Source of the DNA: JAYEMH01 sp034717985 [NCBI: Candidatus Ratteibacteria bacterium]
GTDB taxonomy: Bacteria; CAZDME01; JAYEMH01
Reading direction: 5' to 3'
Assembly (NCBI GenBank): GCA_034717985.1
Contig: JAYEMH010000015.1
Location: 1-15,915, forward strand
Length of the DNA stretch: 15,915 bases
Part shown: piece after piece, positions 1 to 6,946 of the stretch
How positions within the stretch are numbered: the stretch's first letter is position 1
How the letters are laid out: the number at the start of each line of letters is the position of its first letter
The notes under the pieces: model-generated
Told to the model about the DNA's origin: nothing
What the model saw: the letters and a program-made list of their open reading frames with translations, nothing else
The model's database searches: none
Translations under genes and position numbers: made by a program

Positions 1-135
1 ATTAACCCGAGGCCGCTTTAGTTTCTTTAAAAGCTCTTTAATACCTAAAAACGCCTCGGAAGTTATTCTTTTAATTTTCCGCGGTCTCTCGGGGAGGGGG
101 ATACTATGTTTCTTCCCATTCCCAAAAAATCTCAA
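1..135 (-). CDS. Possible partial divergent ORF running off the left edge
   Basis: On the minus strand a frame is open from a TTG at 135-133 to the window edge, about 45 codons. The upstream in-frame stop lies in the A-tract region. The translation is basic and looks helical towards the edge (it contains [20 protein letters not shown]). I do not recognise it, and there is no clear Shine-Dalgarno site. It could be the N-terminus of a gene divergent from groES, or chance. Only sequence beyond the left edge can settle it. Confidence 0.25.
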   Translation of the reverse strand, partial: MRFFGNGKKHSIPLPERPRKIKRITSEAFLGIKELLKKLKRPRVN

Positions 136-182
136 AAAATCTCAAAAAATCTCTTGACAAAAGCCCGAAAGTTTTTTACAAT
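124..182 (+). promoter_or_regulatory. groESL promoter with phased A-tracts upstream
   Basis: TTGACA at 154-159, a 17-bp spacer and TACAAT at 177-182 make a near-consensus sigma-70 promoter. Three A6 tracts at 124-129, 134-139 and 144-149 lie 10 bp apart, in phase with the helix, and end just before the -35 box. Such phasing normally bends DNA and can act like an UP element. I see no CIRCE operator (the HrcA site usual for groESL), so heat-shock control, if any, must work another way. An 8-bp direct repeat CATTTCAA (190-197 and 202-209) sits in the leader. Confidence 0.85.
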
Positions 183-230
183 CTATGTTCATTTCAAAAA
201 GCATTTCAATGTATGAAAGGAGGATTCAAG

Positions 231-518
231 ATGCAGGTTAGACCGCTGGGTGATAAAATTCTGGTCAAAAGAACTGAAGTCGAAGAGATAAAGAAAGGCG
301 GTATTATCATTCCTGATACGGCTAAAGAAAAGCCTCAGCAAGGAAAGATAGTAGCTGTTGGCTCCGGGCGGATGGAAGGAGATAAAAAAGTTCCCCTGGA
401 GGTTAAAAAGGGCGATACCATCTTATTTGCCAAATACTCGGGTAACGAGATTAGTGTCGGAGATGAGGAATATTTGATTCTTAAGGAAGAAGACGTTCTG
501 GCAATCGTAGAGAAATAA
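231..518 (+). CDS. groES: Co-chaperonin GroES (Hsp10)
   Basis: GroES is the seven-membered lid of the GroEL folding chamber in the cytoplasm. The 95-residue product has the usual family length and opens [14 protein letters not shown]. The mobile-loop region that contacts GroEL lies around residues 17-36 and includes [19 protein letters not shown]. The C-terminal half carries [11 protein letters not shown] and ends VLAIVEK. An in-frame ATG at 213 would add six residues, but AAAGGAGG at 216-223 is an ideal ribosome site seven bases before the ATG at 231, so 231 is the start. groEL follows after 27 bases on the same transcript. Assignment is near certain. Confidence 0.97.
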   Translation: MQVRPLGDKILVKRTEVEEIKKGGIIIPDTAKEKPQQGKIVAVGSGRMEGDKKVPLEVKKGDTILFAKYSGNEISVGDEEYLILKEEDVLAIVEK

Positions 519-545
519 CCTAATTAAGAAGGAGGTTTGTTTAAA

Positions 546-2201
546 ATGGCGAAGCAATTGTTGTACAGCGATGAGGCGCGGAGAGCCCTCCAGCGGGGAG
601 TTGATATTCTCTCCAATGCGGTTAAGATTACCCTCGGTCCGAAAGGACGAAACGTGGCTTTGGACAAAAAGTTCGGTTCTCCCGACATTACCAAAGACGG
701 GGTAACGGTAGCTAAAGAAATCGAGTTGGAAGAGCCCTATGAAAATATGGGGGCCCAGATGATTAAAGAAGTAGCTTCTAAGAGCAGTGATGTGGCCGGT
801 GACGGAACGACCACCGCCACCGTGCTTGCCCAGGCGATTTTTCGCGAAGGGATAAAGAATGTTACCGCCGGGGCCAATCCGATGGCTTTGAAACGGGGGG
901 TTGAAAAGGCGGTTAAGACCGTAGTTGATGAGTTAAAGAAGCTCAGCAAAGGTGTCAAAGACAAGAAAGAAATTTCTCAGGTGGCCAGTATCGCCTCTAA
1001 CGGTGATGAAACAATCGGCAGTCTTATTGCCGAGGCGATGGAAAAAGTGGGTAAAGACGGCGTTATCACCGTTGAGGAAGCTAAAACGACCGAGACGAAT
1101 TTAAATGTGGTTGAAGGTATGCAGTTCGATAACGGCTACCTTTCTCCTTACTTTGTAACCGATGCCGAGAGAATGGAAACTGTGCTGGAGGATCCCTATA
1201 TTCTTATCCACGAAAAGAAAATTTCTGTCCTTAAGGATCTCCTGCCTCTTTTAGAAAAGATAGCCAAAATGGGCAAGCCCCTTTTAATTATTGCCGAAGA
1301 TGTCGAAGGTGAAGCCCTGGCCACCCTGGTAGTCAATAAATTAAGGGGTACTTTTGTCTGCGCTGCGGTTAAGGCCCCGGGCTATGGTGACCGGCGAAAA
1401 GCGATGCTGGAAGATATTGCTATTCTTACGGCCGGGAAAGCCATTCATGAAGATTTAGGGATAAAATTAGAAAATGTTTCCCTTGATTCTCTGGGCCGGG
1501 CGAAACGGGTAACCATTGATAAAGACAATACCACCATTGTTGAAGGCGGGGGAAAGAAAGCTGACATTAGCGCTCGCATCGGCCAGATTAAACGGCAAAT
1601 TGATGAAACCACGTCTGATTATGACCGGGAGAAACTGGAAGAGAGATTGGCTAAGCTTGCCGGTGGAGTGGCGGTTATCAACGTTGGCGCTTCTACCGAG
1701 ACCGAAATGAAAGAGAAGAAAGCCCGGGTTGAAGATGCCCTTCATGCTACCCGAGCGGCAGTTGAAGAAGGGATTATTCCTGGCGGAGGGGTAGCTTTGC
1801 TTCGGTCTATTCCTGCTTTAGAGAAATTGGGTTTATCCGGAGAAGAAAAAATTGGCGCCGAGATTATTCGCCGCGCTTTAGAAGAACCGGCCAGGCTGAT
1901 TGCCGCTAATGCCGGTATGGAAGGCTCAGTTATCGTCCAGCACATTAAGCAGGAAAAGGGAAATGTTGGTTACAATGCTGAGACCAATAAATTTGAAGAT
2001 TTGGTGGCCGCCGGCGTAATTGACCCGACCAAGGTAACCCGTTCGGCTTTAGAGAATGCCTCCAGTATATCGGCCCTGCTCATTACGACTGAAGCGGTGA
2101 TAACAGATGTTCCGGAAAAGGAAAAAACGCCGCCTATGCCTCCGATGGGTGCAGGAGGAATGGGAGGCGGAATGGGAGGCGGAATGGGAGGAATGTATTA
2201 A
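546..2201 (+). CDS. groEL: Chaperonin GroEL (Hsp60)
   Basis: GroEL is the ATP-driven double-ring chaperonin that works with GroES. The product has 551 residues, the family norm. Nucleotide-site motifs are present: GPKGRNV near residues 31-37 and GDGTTT near 85-90, whose aspartate binds Mg-ATP. The conserved [15 protein letters not shown] segment carries the hydrolytic aspartate. The tail ends in the typical Gly-Met repeat ([15 protein letters not shown]). A TTG at 537 could add three residues, but it lies one base after GGAGG (531-535), while the ATG at 546 has a normal spacing of ten. It is the second gene of the groES operon and is followed by a strong terminator. Confidence 0.98.
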   Translation: MAKQLLYSDEARRALQRGVDILSNAVKITLGPKGRNVALDKKFGSPDITKDGVTVAKEIELEEPYENMGAQMIKEVASKSSDVAGDGTTTATVLAQAIFREGIKNVTAGANPMALKRGVEKAVKTVVDELKKLSKGVKDKKEISQVASIASNGDETIGSLIAEAMEKVGKDGVITVEEAKTTETNLNVVEGMQFDNGYLSPYFVTDAERMETVLEDPYILIHEKKISVLKDLLPLLEKIAKMGKPLLIIAEDVEGEALATLVVNKLRGTFVCAAVKAPGYGDRRKAMLEDIAILTAGKAIHEDLGIKLENVSLDSLGRAKRVTIDKDNTTIVEGGGKKADISARIGQIKRQIDETTSDYDREKLEERLAKLAGGVAVINVGASTETEMKEKKARVEDALHATRAAVEEGIIPGGGVALLRSIPALEKLGLSGEEKIGAEIIRRALEEPARLIAANAGMEGSVIVQHIKQEKGNVGYNAETNKFEDLVAAGVIDPTKVTRSALENASSISALLITTEAVITDVPEKEKTPPMPPMGAGGMGGGMGGGMGGMY

Positions 2202-2212
2202 AAAAATTCAAT

Positions 2213-2255
2213 CCTTCGATAAACTCAGGATTGACCCTGAGCGAAGTCGAATGGG
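2213..2255. repeat. Imperfect palindromic repeat after groEL
   Basis: CCTTCGATAAACTCAGG (2213-2229) faces CCTGAGCGAAGTCGAATGG (2235-2253), with the centre at TCAGG/CCTGA and a small bulge. Sequences of the form TTCGACTTCGCTCAGG are familiar as dispersed palindromes in many bacterial genomes; I give no family name. A related half-site occurs at 2466-2483 inside the riboswitch. Confidence 0.6.
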
Positions 2256-2270
2256 TCAAAATTCAAAATT

Positions 2271-2308
2271 AACAGCCCAAGCACACACAGCTTGGGCTGT
2301 TTTTTTTG
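2271..2308 (+). terminator. Intrinsic terminator of groESL
   Basis: A perfect 12-bp stem, AACAGCCCAAGC (2271-2282) with GCTTGGGCTGTT (2290-2301), closes a 7-nt loop and runs into a T-tract through 2308. Confidence 0.95.
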
Positions 2309-2317
2309 CCGAAAAAT

Positions 2318-2346
2318 TTGACAAAGGGAGTTTTATATGTTATACT
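2318..2346 (+). promoter_or_regulatory. Promoter for the riboswitch-led operon
   Basis: TTGACA at 2318-2323, a 17-bp spacer and TATACT at 2341-2346, with a TGT extension just before the -10 (2338-2340). Transcription should begin near 2353, a few bases ahead of the aptamer, so the whole riboswitch is in the leader RNA. Confidence 0.85.
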
Positions 2347-2369
2347 TACTTTGAAATTAAATTTTCGAA

Positions 2370-2498
2370 AGGGCTATCCTGCCGTAAGGTAGGGACGCCC
2401 TGAACCACCCTGTACCACATGGGTACAGGGCAATCGTAAGGTTCAGGGCAAGCAAAGCCACGGGTCCTGAGTGAAATCGAAGGACAGCCGGGTTGCCG
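2370..2498 (+). ncRNA. c-di-GMP-I (GEMM) riboswitch aptamer, interrupted
   Basis: AGGGCTATCC (2370-2379) aligns with the 5' P1 and J1/2 part of the GEMM-I aptamer (AGGGCAAACC in V. cholerae Vc2). P2 is CCTGCC-GTAA-GGTAGG (2378-2393) with a GNRA loop, followed by the signature GGGACGC (2392-2398). The signature's second half, AAAGCCACGGGTC, resumes at 2454. P3 closes with GTCCT/AGGAC (2464-2468 and 2481-2485), and AGCCGGGTTGCCG (2486-2498) is the canonical 3' strand. Removing 2399-2453 restores GGGACGC-AAAGCC exactly. The aptamer is therefore well supported, but whether it still binds ligand is open. Confidence 0.82.
2397..2453. repeat. Palindromic insert inside the aptamer
   Basis: The inserted block folds on itself. 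GCCCTGAACC (2397-2406) pairs perfectly with GGTTCAGGGC (2440-2449). Nested inside, CCCTGTACC (2408-2416) pairs with GGTACAGGG (2422-2430). The dinucleotide GC lies at both junctions (2397-2398 and 2452-2453), as a tiny target duplication would leave. CGTAAGGT at 2435-2442 repeats the P2 loop segment at 2383-2390, so a partial duplication of the aptamer's 5' half is an alternative origin. Confidence 0.7.
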
Positions 2499-2523
2499 AA
2501 AAGATGGTAACCCGGGTTTTTTT
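2488..2523 (+). terminator. Riboswitch expression-platform terminator
   Basis: CCGGGTTGCC (2488-2497) pairs with GGTAACCCGG (2506-2515), ten pairs with one G-U, then T7 at 2517-2523. The left arm is the aptamer's 3' P1 strand, so aptamer folding and terminator folding exclude each other. This predicts an ON switch: bound c-di-GMP holds P1 and lets transcription continue into the gene at 2542. Confidence 0.88.
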
Positions 2524-2541
2524 AGATATGGAGGTGACTCA

Positions 2542-4170
2542 ATGCCAACTTATAAACATTCCTGCCGAAAGGGTAGTGTATTACTTTTCTCTTTTCTATT
2601 TGTATTAGCCCTAAATGTTCAGATAAGCCTGGCCGCGCCAAAGACCAAAAGTATTTTCTCCCGGCCCAAATGGATAAAAAAAGCTGCTCCTAAGGAAGTA
2701 GTCAGCTCAAGCTCGAGTGTTAAAGAAAAAGAAAACATCAAAAAGTTTTATTATCCTTCCCAAATACGAATTTCCCCGGAATTAGCTAAAGTGCAGGAAT
2801 CCTATCAGGGAAAAACCAAGAAGCTTATTATCCACATCCAGGATGCCCACTGCCATTATGAAGCGCAAAAAAAGGTCTCTCAGGTCCTGGAAAAGCTCAT
2901 TAGTAACTATGGATTAGGGTTAATTTTAGTTGAAGGGGGAAGCGGCGATGTAAGTCTTTCTTATCTAAGGAATTACGGCACTCAGGAGCTCAGGGATGAG
3001 GTGGCTGAAGAGTATCTTAAAAAGGGCGAGATTGCCGGGGAAGAATACCTGGATATTATCTCCGATTTGCCTTTCCGTCTTTACGGCATAGAAAACGATG
3101 ACCTTTATAATGCCCATCTTGATTCTTTCTGGAAAGTGGAATCCTTTAAGGAAAAAGCGATTAAGAGCAGTTCTGATTTGAAACTGTTAGCGGACAATTT
3201 AAAAAAACATATCTATAACAAACACCTAATTACCATGGAAGAAAAAAAGGGGGGATACGAAAAAGAGAAAATTTCACTTACTGATTATTACCAGTATCTG
3301 CAGGATTCATCCAAAAAATTCGGTTTAGACCTTAGCCCGTTTCCGAATTTCAAAAATTTCATCGAAGCGGCCAGTTTTGAGAAAAATATCAAAACCGAAG
3401 AAATTACCCGGAACTGCAAAAGTTTAGTAACCAGACTGACCGAGGTTCTTCCGAAAAAGAAGTTAAAGCAGTTACTGGCAAAAAGCGCTAAATTCAAGTT
3501 GGAAAAAATTGAATCTCAAGATTATTATCTTTTTCTAAAGATGTTAGCCCAGAGCAAACACCTCAATCTTAAATCCTACCCTCAATTTTATAATTACCTT
3601 AATTACTTAGAGTTGAGCGAGCGGATTGACGGGGTAAAGCTGATTAAAGAGGTAAAGTCAGTTGAAGAAGGTATAAAGGAGAAGCTATTTAAGAATAATG
3701 AAGAGAGAAAGCTAAACGAAATTTCGGAGAATCTTAGACTGCTTACCAATTTAATTAATCTTCAGATGACCCCGGATGAATATGAGCTCTATAGCGCAAA
3801 AAAATCCGATTTCAAGCTTTCTTCCTGGCTCGAATTTCTAAATGCCAGGGCCGCTAAGTATAAGCTCAATAAGCAGACACTTGATACATCACTGATTGAC
3901 AACAATCTTGAAACCTTAGAGAGCTATTATCAGGCGGCGCTAAAGAGGGATGCGGTTTTAGTCGAAAATACTATTGCTAAAATGGATGAGGATAAAGAGG
4001 CCATTGCTGTTCTTATTGCCGGGGGATTTCATACTCCTCAGCTTACCCGGCTCTTTAAAGAAAGTGGTTTTTCCTATTTAGTCGTTGCTCCCAAGATAAC
4101 CGAAGAATCAGACCACGAGATTTATCTTTCTGTTTTGAAAAATAGAAAGCCCTTAGGTTTTAAAAAGTGA
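2542..4170 (+). CDS. Exported protein with Tiki/ChaN/TraB-like motifs
   Basis: The 542-residue product starts with a basic stretch and a hydrophobic core (residues 11-30) ending SLAAP, a likely Sec signal peptide. Around 95-109 it reads LIIHIQDAHCHYEAQ, then LILVEGG near 127-133, YGIEND near 181, and IAGGFHTPQL near 492-501. This pattern (early His with acidic neighbours, VEG, late GGxH) resembles the Tiki/TraB/ChaN/EreA superfamily of metal-dependent hydrolases and haem-binding proteins; that link rests on motif order, so it is tentative. The middle (about 200-480) is Lys/Glu-rich and probably helical. GGAGGTGA at 2530-2537 supports the ATG at 2542. It is the first gene behind the c-di-GMP riboswitch and probably acts outside the cytoplasm. 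Confidence 0.6.
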   Translation: MPTYKHSCRKGSVLLFSFLFVLALNVQISLAAPKTKSIFSRPKWIKKAAPKEVVSSSSSVKEKENIKKFYYPSQIRISPELAKVQESYQGKTKKLIIHIQDAHCHYEAQKKVSQVLEKLISNYGLGLILVEGGSGDVSLSYLRNYGTQELRDEVAEEYLKKGEIAGEEYLDIISDLPFRLYGIENDDLYNAHLDSFWKVESFKEKAIKSSSDLKLLADNLKKHIYNKHLITMEEKKGGYEKEKISLTDYYQYLQDSSKKFGLDLSPFPNFKNFIEAASFEKNIKTEEITRNCKSLVTRLTEVLPKKKLKQLLAKSAKFKLEKIESQDYYLFLKMLAQSKHLNLKSYPQFYNYLNYLELSERIDGVKLIKEVKSVEEGIKEKLFKNNEERKLNEISENLRLLTNLINLQMTPDEYELYSAKKSDFKLSSWLEFLNARAAKYKLNKQTLDTSLIDNNLETLESYYQAALKRDAVLVENTIAKMDEDKEAIAVLIAGGFHTPQLTRLFKESGFSYLVVAPKITEESDHEIYLSVLKNRKPLGFKK

Positions 4171-4174
4171 TTAA

Positions 4175-4214
4175 AGTTAGCCGGTGTGCCGGTTTACCGG
4201 GTAACCCGCTAACT
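4175..4214. repeat. Intergenic hairpin between the two exported-protein genes
   Basis: AGTTAGC (4175-4181) pairs with GCTAACT (4208-4214). Inside it, GGTTTACC and GGGTAACC (4191-4206) form a second imperfect hairpin. No T-tract follows, so it is not an intrinsic terminator. It may stabilise mRNA or be a dispersed repeat. Confidence 0.5.
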
Positions 4215-4261
4215 GGCCAACAGGATAACTGATTAACCAATTTACAATGGGAGAAATGAAA

Positions 4262-6745
4262 ATGCTTAAAAACAAATTGATGTTTAAAATTATTGCCTCA
4301 ATGACTATTCATATATTTGTCTTTTCTACTTCGGCGAGTGCTTATCCTACTTTAGGGAGTCTTTCTAAGGTAGAGAGGGATTTGAGAGTTAGCAACACTA
4401 AAAATAATCCGGAGATTCTAGAAGGAATTGAGGGGAAACTTGATGTAGTGCGCTGGACGACAGGCAATCCAGTTAACTTGAAACAGTGGGCGCTGGATAC
4501 TGAGACAGGCGAGATTTATTTAAGAAACAACCCAAAAATTCGGGCTGAGGCAGGGCCGGATGGGAAATTTGTGTCCCGTCGCGAAGTTAGAAGTTCGGAG
4601 CCGGATTTATTCTATAATTTCGAACTGCTTAACAAAATTCCCAGCTATGAACAACTAAAAGGCAGAATGAAAGGAAAGAATGTCCTAATTAAAGTTAATA
4701 TGAATGAGCCGGACCCGGAAAAAGATGCTGCCCGGTTAGATATGCAAAAGGCGATTATAGACTTCGTGCTTAAAGAAGGCGGAACACCGATTTTATATGG
4801 TCACGGCGGGCGTTTAGATAGGGACAAAGACAGAGAAACAGTATTAAAGGATAATCGTTTTTCTTTTGAAACTCAGGCTGAATATATACAGAGGCTATTT
4901 CCTGAAAAACAAGTGGTTTTTCATAAGAAAAGTGTTCGCAGATGTAACATAGATAAAGAAGAGGGTTTGAGAATCGAAAAATCTGATATTCAAAAGGGAG
5001 CGGTCAATATTATTGAAAATGTTCGCTTTGGCCAGGGGGCGGAAACAGGCTCTTTTAGAGAAGAATTCGCTGACCAATTTGCCCAACTTTCAGATGGCAT
5101 TCTTATCTTCGATGCCTTTGGTGATGTAGATTCAAAAGGGGCTTCGGTTGAAGATGTGCCGAATTCCGAATATATAAAAGAGGTTTATCTGGGACCGGAA
5201 ATGCTCAAAGAATTCGCTGCTATAAGGGAAATATTAGAACAAGGTTTTGATGCAATGGTTACCGGCGGCAATAAATTAGAAAAGCTTGTTAAATTAGAGG
5301 GGGCCATAAAGCAGTCGCTAAATGAGAACGGCTTTGTATTATTAGGAAGCGGATTGTCTGAGGCCTTAGATAAAAACCCCGAGCAGTTAATGAAGTTTCA
5401 AAGCATTGAAGGTAAAGAAATTATTCGCTCGGATTATAGTGATGAAACACATTATGATATTGGGGAGAAGGCGCTTGAGCAGTTTTTAGCTAAACTTGAT
5501 AGTCTTAAACCCGGAAACAGAGTTGTAGTTAATGGGACGCTGGGACTGATGGAAGGAGATGAGAAATATAAAGAAGGAACTAAGAGAGTATATGGGAAGC
5601 TTGATGAATTAGCTGACCGAGGTGTCAAAATTATTGTTGTCGGCGGCGATGCCACCAAAGCGGCTAAGAAGTATGGATTACTTAAAAACGGAGGCGTCCA
5701 GAGTTTTAGCGGCGGCGGAGTGGCTTTAACCCTTCTTTCCGGTGAGGTTTTAAAAGGTGTGAAAGCTATGGCTAATGCCCGGGAAAGAATCGCGCTGGCA
5801 CGGAAAGAAGAGCAGATGGAATCTTTAAACATGGCTATTATGACGAAAGTTTCAGAAGAATTACAGTGTTTAAAAGATGCCAATGAGAAGAATGTTACAC
5901 CACCACTCAGAAACATAGCATTAATGGATGCAAATAAATTAGCTGAAGAAAGAAAAACCTTAGAGGAGAAAAAAGCGGCTTTATTAGAGGAAATTGGGAT
6001 GGAAAAAGATACCTCAGAATTAGTAGCAAAGGGAATAGAACAGTTAACTGGTGAAGTAAAGGTTGCTCGGAGAGAAAGAATTCTTCAAGTCTGGTCAAAG
6101 GTTTTTCCGAAAGCAAAGATGAGATTTACGAATAAAGCAGCCGCAAAGAATTTAAAAGATGAAAAAAATGCCCGGGCAGTTATTGTTGACTACCGGCTTC
6201 TGGTAAAGAATCCGGGTATCGCTTTAGCTATTCTTGAAGCTAATCGGCAATTCGGCCAGGACAAAGGCTTAAAATTCGTTTTGGATATTGATGATTTCGA
6301 AAAAGAAGATGCTTTATACAGAGGAATTAAAAAAGCCACCTATGGTCTGGTTGATTTGAAAGGGCAGTTCGATAAGGTCGTTTCATCAAAAGAGCAGGGT
6401 TTTAAAGAAGCAATTAGAGAGATTGAAAGCAGGCTTAATGTAAGTGAAATAGCCTTACTCGGTCCTCAGCAATGGGTAGAATCTTTTCGATCGATTCAGG
6501 GGTATAAGCAGCACATAAAAGTTGTCTGTGAACTTGGAAAAGAAGGTGAACTTGTTCAAGGTGACCTGGCTCTTTGGGTCGGCTTGAGTAATTTTCTTGA
6601 TGACGCAGGTCTTCTTAGTGACAGTGAAATAGGAGAATTACAAAGGGTAAAGAAAGGAAATTTTTATCGCATCCTACCGATAGAAATAGGCGGAGAGATA
6701 CTTACGGTAATGAAAACTTATGAAAACGTGGTTACATCTGAGTAA
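4262..6745 (+). CDS. Exported phosphoglycerate-kinase-like protein with unknown C-terminal region
   Basis: A Sec-type signal (about residues 1-27, ending SASA) and a linker precede a PGK-like core at about 128-505. PGK landmarks in order: VLIKVNMNEP (family VDFNVP), GHGGR (SHLGR), ENVRF, DAFG, GGNK (GGAK), VNGTLGLME (WNGPMGVFE), VGGDAT (GGGDT) and FSGGGVALTLLSG (STGGGASLELLEG). Departures include Asp to Asn in the first motif, loss of the conserved Arg after DAFG (DVDSKGAS instead of a HRxHxS form), and weak conservation around the second ATP-site lysine. About 320 further residues, partly coiled-coil-like, are unrecognised. GGGAG at 4249-4253 lies eight bases before the ATG at 4262; upstream ATGs at 4247 and 4256 are badly spaced. 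It follows the previous gene by 91 bases and is probably co-transcribed. Glycolytic activity is doubtful given export and the altered site. Confidence 0.75.
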   Translation: MLKNKLMFKIIASMTIHIFVFSTSASAYPTLGSLSKVERDLRVSNTKNNPEILEGIEGKLDVVRWTTGNPVNLKQWALDTETGEIYLRNNPKIRAEAGPDGKFVSRREVRSSEPDLFYNFELLNKIPSYEQLKGRMKGKNVLIKVNMNEPDPEKDAARLDMQKAIIDFVLKEGGTPILYGHGGRLDRDKDRETVLKDNRFSFETQAEYIQRLFPEKQVVFHKKSVRRCNIDKEEGLRIEKSDIQKGAVNIIENVRFGQGAETGSFREEFADQFAQLSDGILIFDAFGDVDSKGASVEDVPNSEYIKEVYLGPEMLKEFAAIREILEQGFDAMVTGGNKLEKLVKLEGAIKQSLNENGFVLLGSGLSEALDKNPEQLMKFQSIEGKEIIRSDYSDETHYDIGEKALEQFLAKLDSLKPGNRVVVNGTLGLMEGDEKYKEGTKRVYGKLDELADRGVKIIVVGGDATKAAKKYGLLKNGGVQSFSGGGVALTLLSGEVLKGVKAMANARERIALARKEEQMESLNMAIMTKVSEELQCLKDANEKNVTPPLRNIALMDANKLAEERKTLEEKKAALLEEIGMEKDTSELVAKGIEQLTGEVKVARRERILQVWSKVFPKAKMRFTNKAAAKNLKDEKNARAVIVDYRLLVKNPGIALAILEANRQFGQDKGLKFVLDIDDFEKEDALYRGIKKATYGLVDLKGQFDKVVSSKEQGFKEAIREIESRLNVSEIALLGPQQWVESFRSIQGYKQHIKVVCELGKEGELVQGDLALWVGLSNFLDDAGLLSDSEIGELQRVKKGNFYRILPIEIGGEILTVMKTYENVVTSE

Positions 6746-6753
6746 CGACTAAT

Positions 6754-6785
6754 ATTATCACCTACGCGGTGGTAATGGTGGTAAT
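6754..6785. repeat. Hairpin with tandem 9-bp duplication
   Basis: ATTATCACC (6754-6762) pairs with GGTGGTAAT (6768-6776) across a 5-nt loop, with one G-U pair. GGTGGTAAT is immediately repeated at 6777-6785, so the left arm can pair with either copy. No T-tract follows directly. Confidence 0.55.
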
Positions 6786-6798
6786 GTACCAATTAATC

Positions 6799-6883
6799 CC
6801 GCCCGGGCAAATTTGCCCCGTTACAGAAATCCCTCACAAGTTAGAAATAATTCTCTAACGGGGTTAAACTTGGGCGGTTTTTT
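6799..6883 (+). terminator. Long terminator-like stem with an alternative hairpin
   Basis: CCGCCC (6799-6804) pairs with GGGCGG (6872-6877), and CCCCGTTA (6816-6823) with TAACGGGG (6856-6863), followed by T6 at 6878-6883. The inner GTTAGA/TCTAAC hairpin (6840-6845, 6854-6859) competes for the same 3' arm. The left arm contains the perfect palindrome GGGCAAATTTGCCC (6805-6818). It ends the riboswitch-led operon and may itself be a dispersed repeat. Confidence 0.7.
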
Positions 6884-6900
6884 GAGAATTCTTGTTTTCC

Positions 6901-6928
6901 TTGACTTTTTCTTCTCCTATGATATAGT
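6901..6928 (+). promoter_or_regulatory. Promoter of the small protein/protease pair
   Basis: TTGACT at 6901-6906, a 16-bp spacer and TATAGT at 6923-6928, shortly before GAGGTGA and the ATG at 6947. The preceding GGTTTTTTGAGAATT (6876-6890) recurs almost exactly at 7591-7606, ahead of the next promoter. Confidence 0.6.
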
Positions 6929-6946
6929 CATATTGAGGTGATAGAT

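Noticed and set aside
7-59. CCGAGGC (7-13) and GCCTCGG (53-59) as a regulatory inverted repeat
   Set aside because: The 39-base spacing and 7-bp length allow chance, and it may lie inside a divergent coding frame.
213-230. Six-codon N-terminal extension of groES from ATG 213
   Set aside because: The ideal ribosome site AAAGGAGG lies within it and is correctly spaced for ATG 231, where the conserved GroES sequence begins.
1467-1945. Long minus-strand open frames inside groEL
   Set aside because: They are antisense to a fully conserved gene, have no ribosome sites and resemble no protein family.
2107-2403. 98-codon + strand frame from the groEL tail into the riboswitch leader
   Set aside because: It crosses the groEL terminator and a promoter; the translation is low-complexity groEL out-of-frame followed by repeat and leader sequence.
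2397-2453. Interpreting the aptamer insert as a stand-alone terminator or a CRISPR-like repeat
   Set aside because: No T-tract follows it and it is a single unit, while the flanking GEMM signature explains the context better.
5452-5916. 154-codon minus-strand frame inside the PGK-like gene
   Set aside because: Antisense shadow of a gene with clear motifs, with no start signals or recognisable domain.
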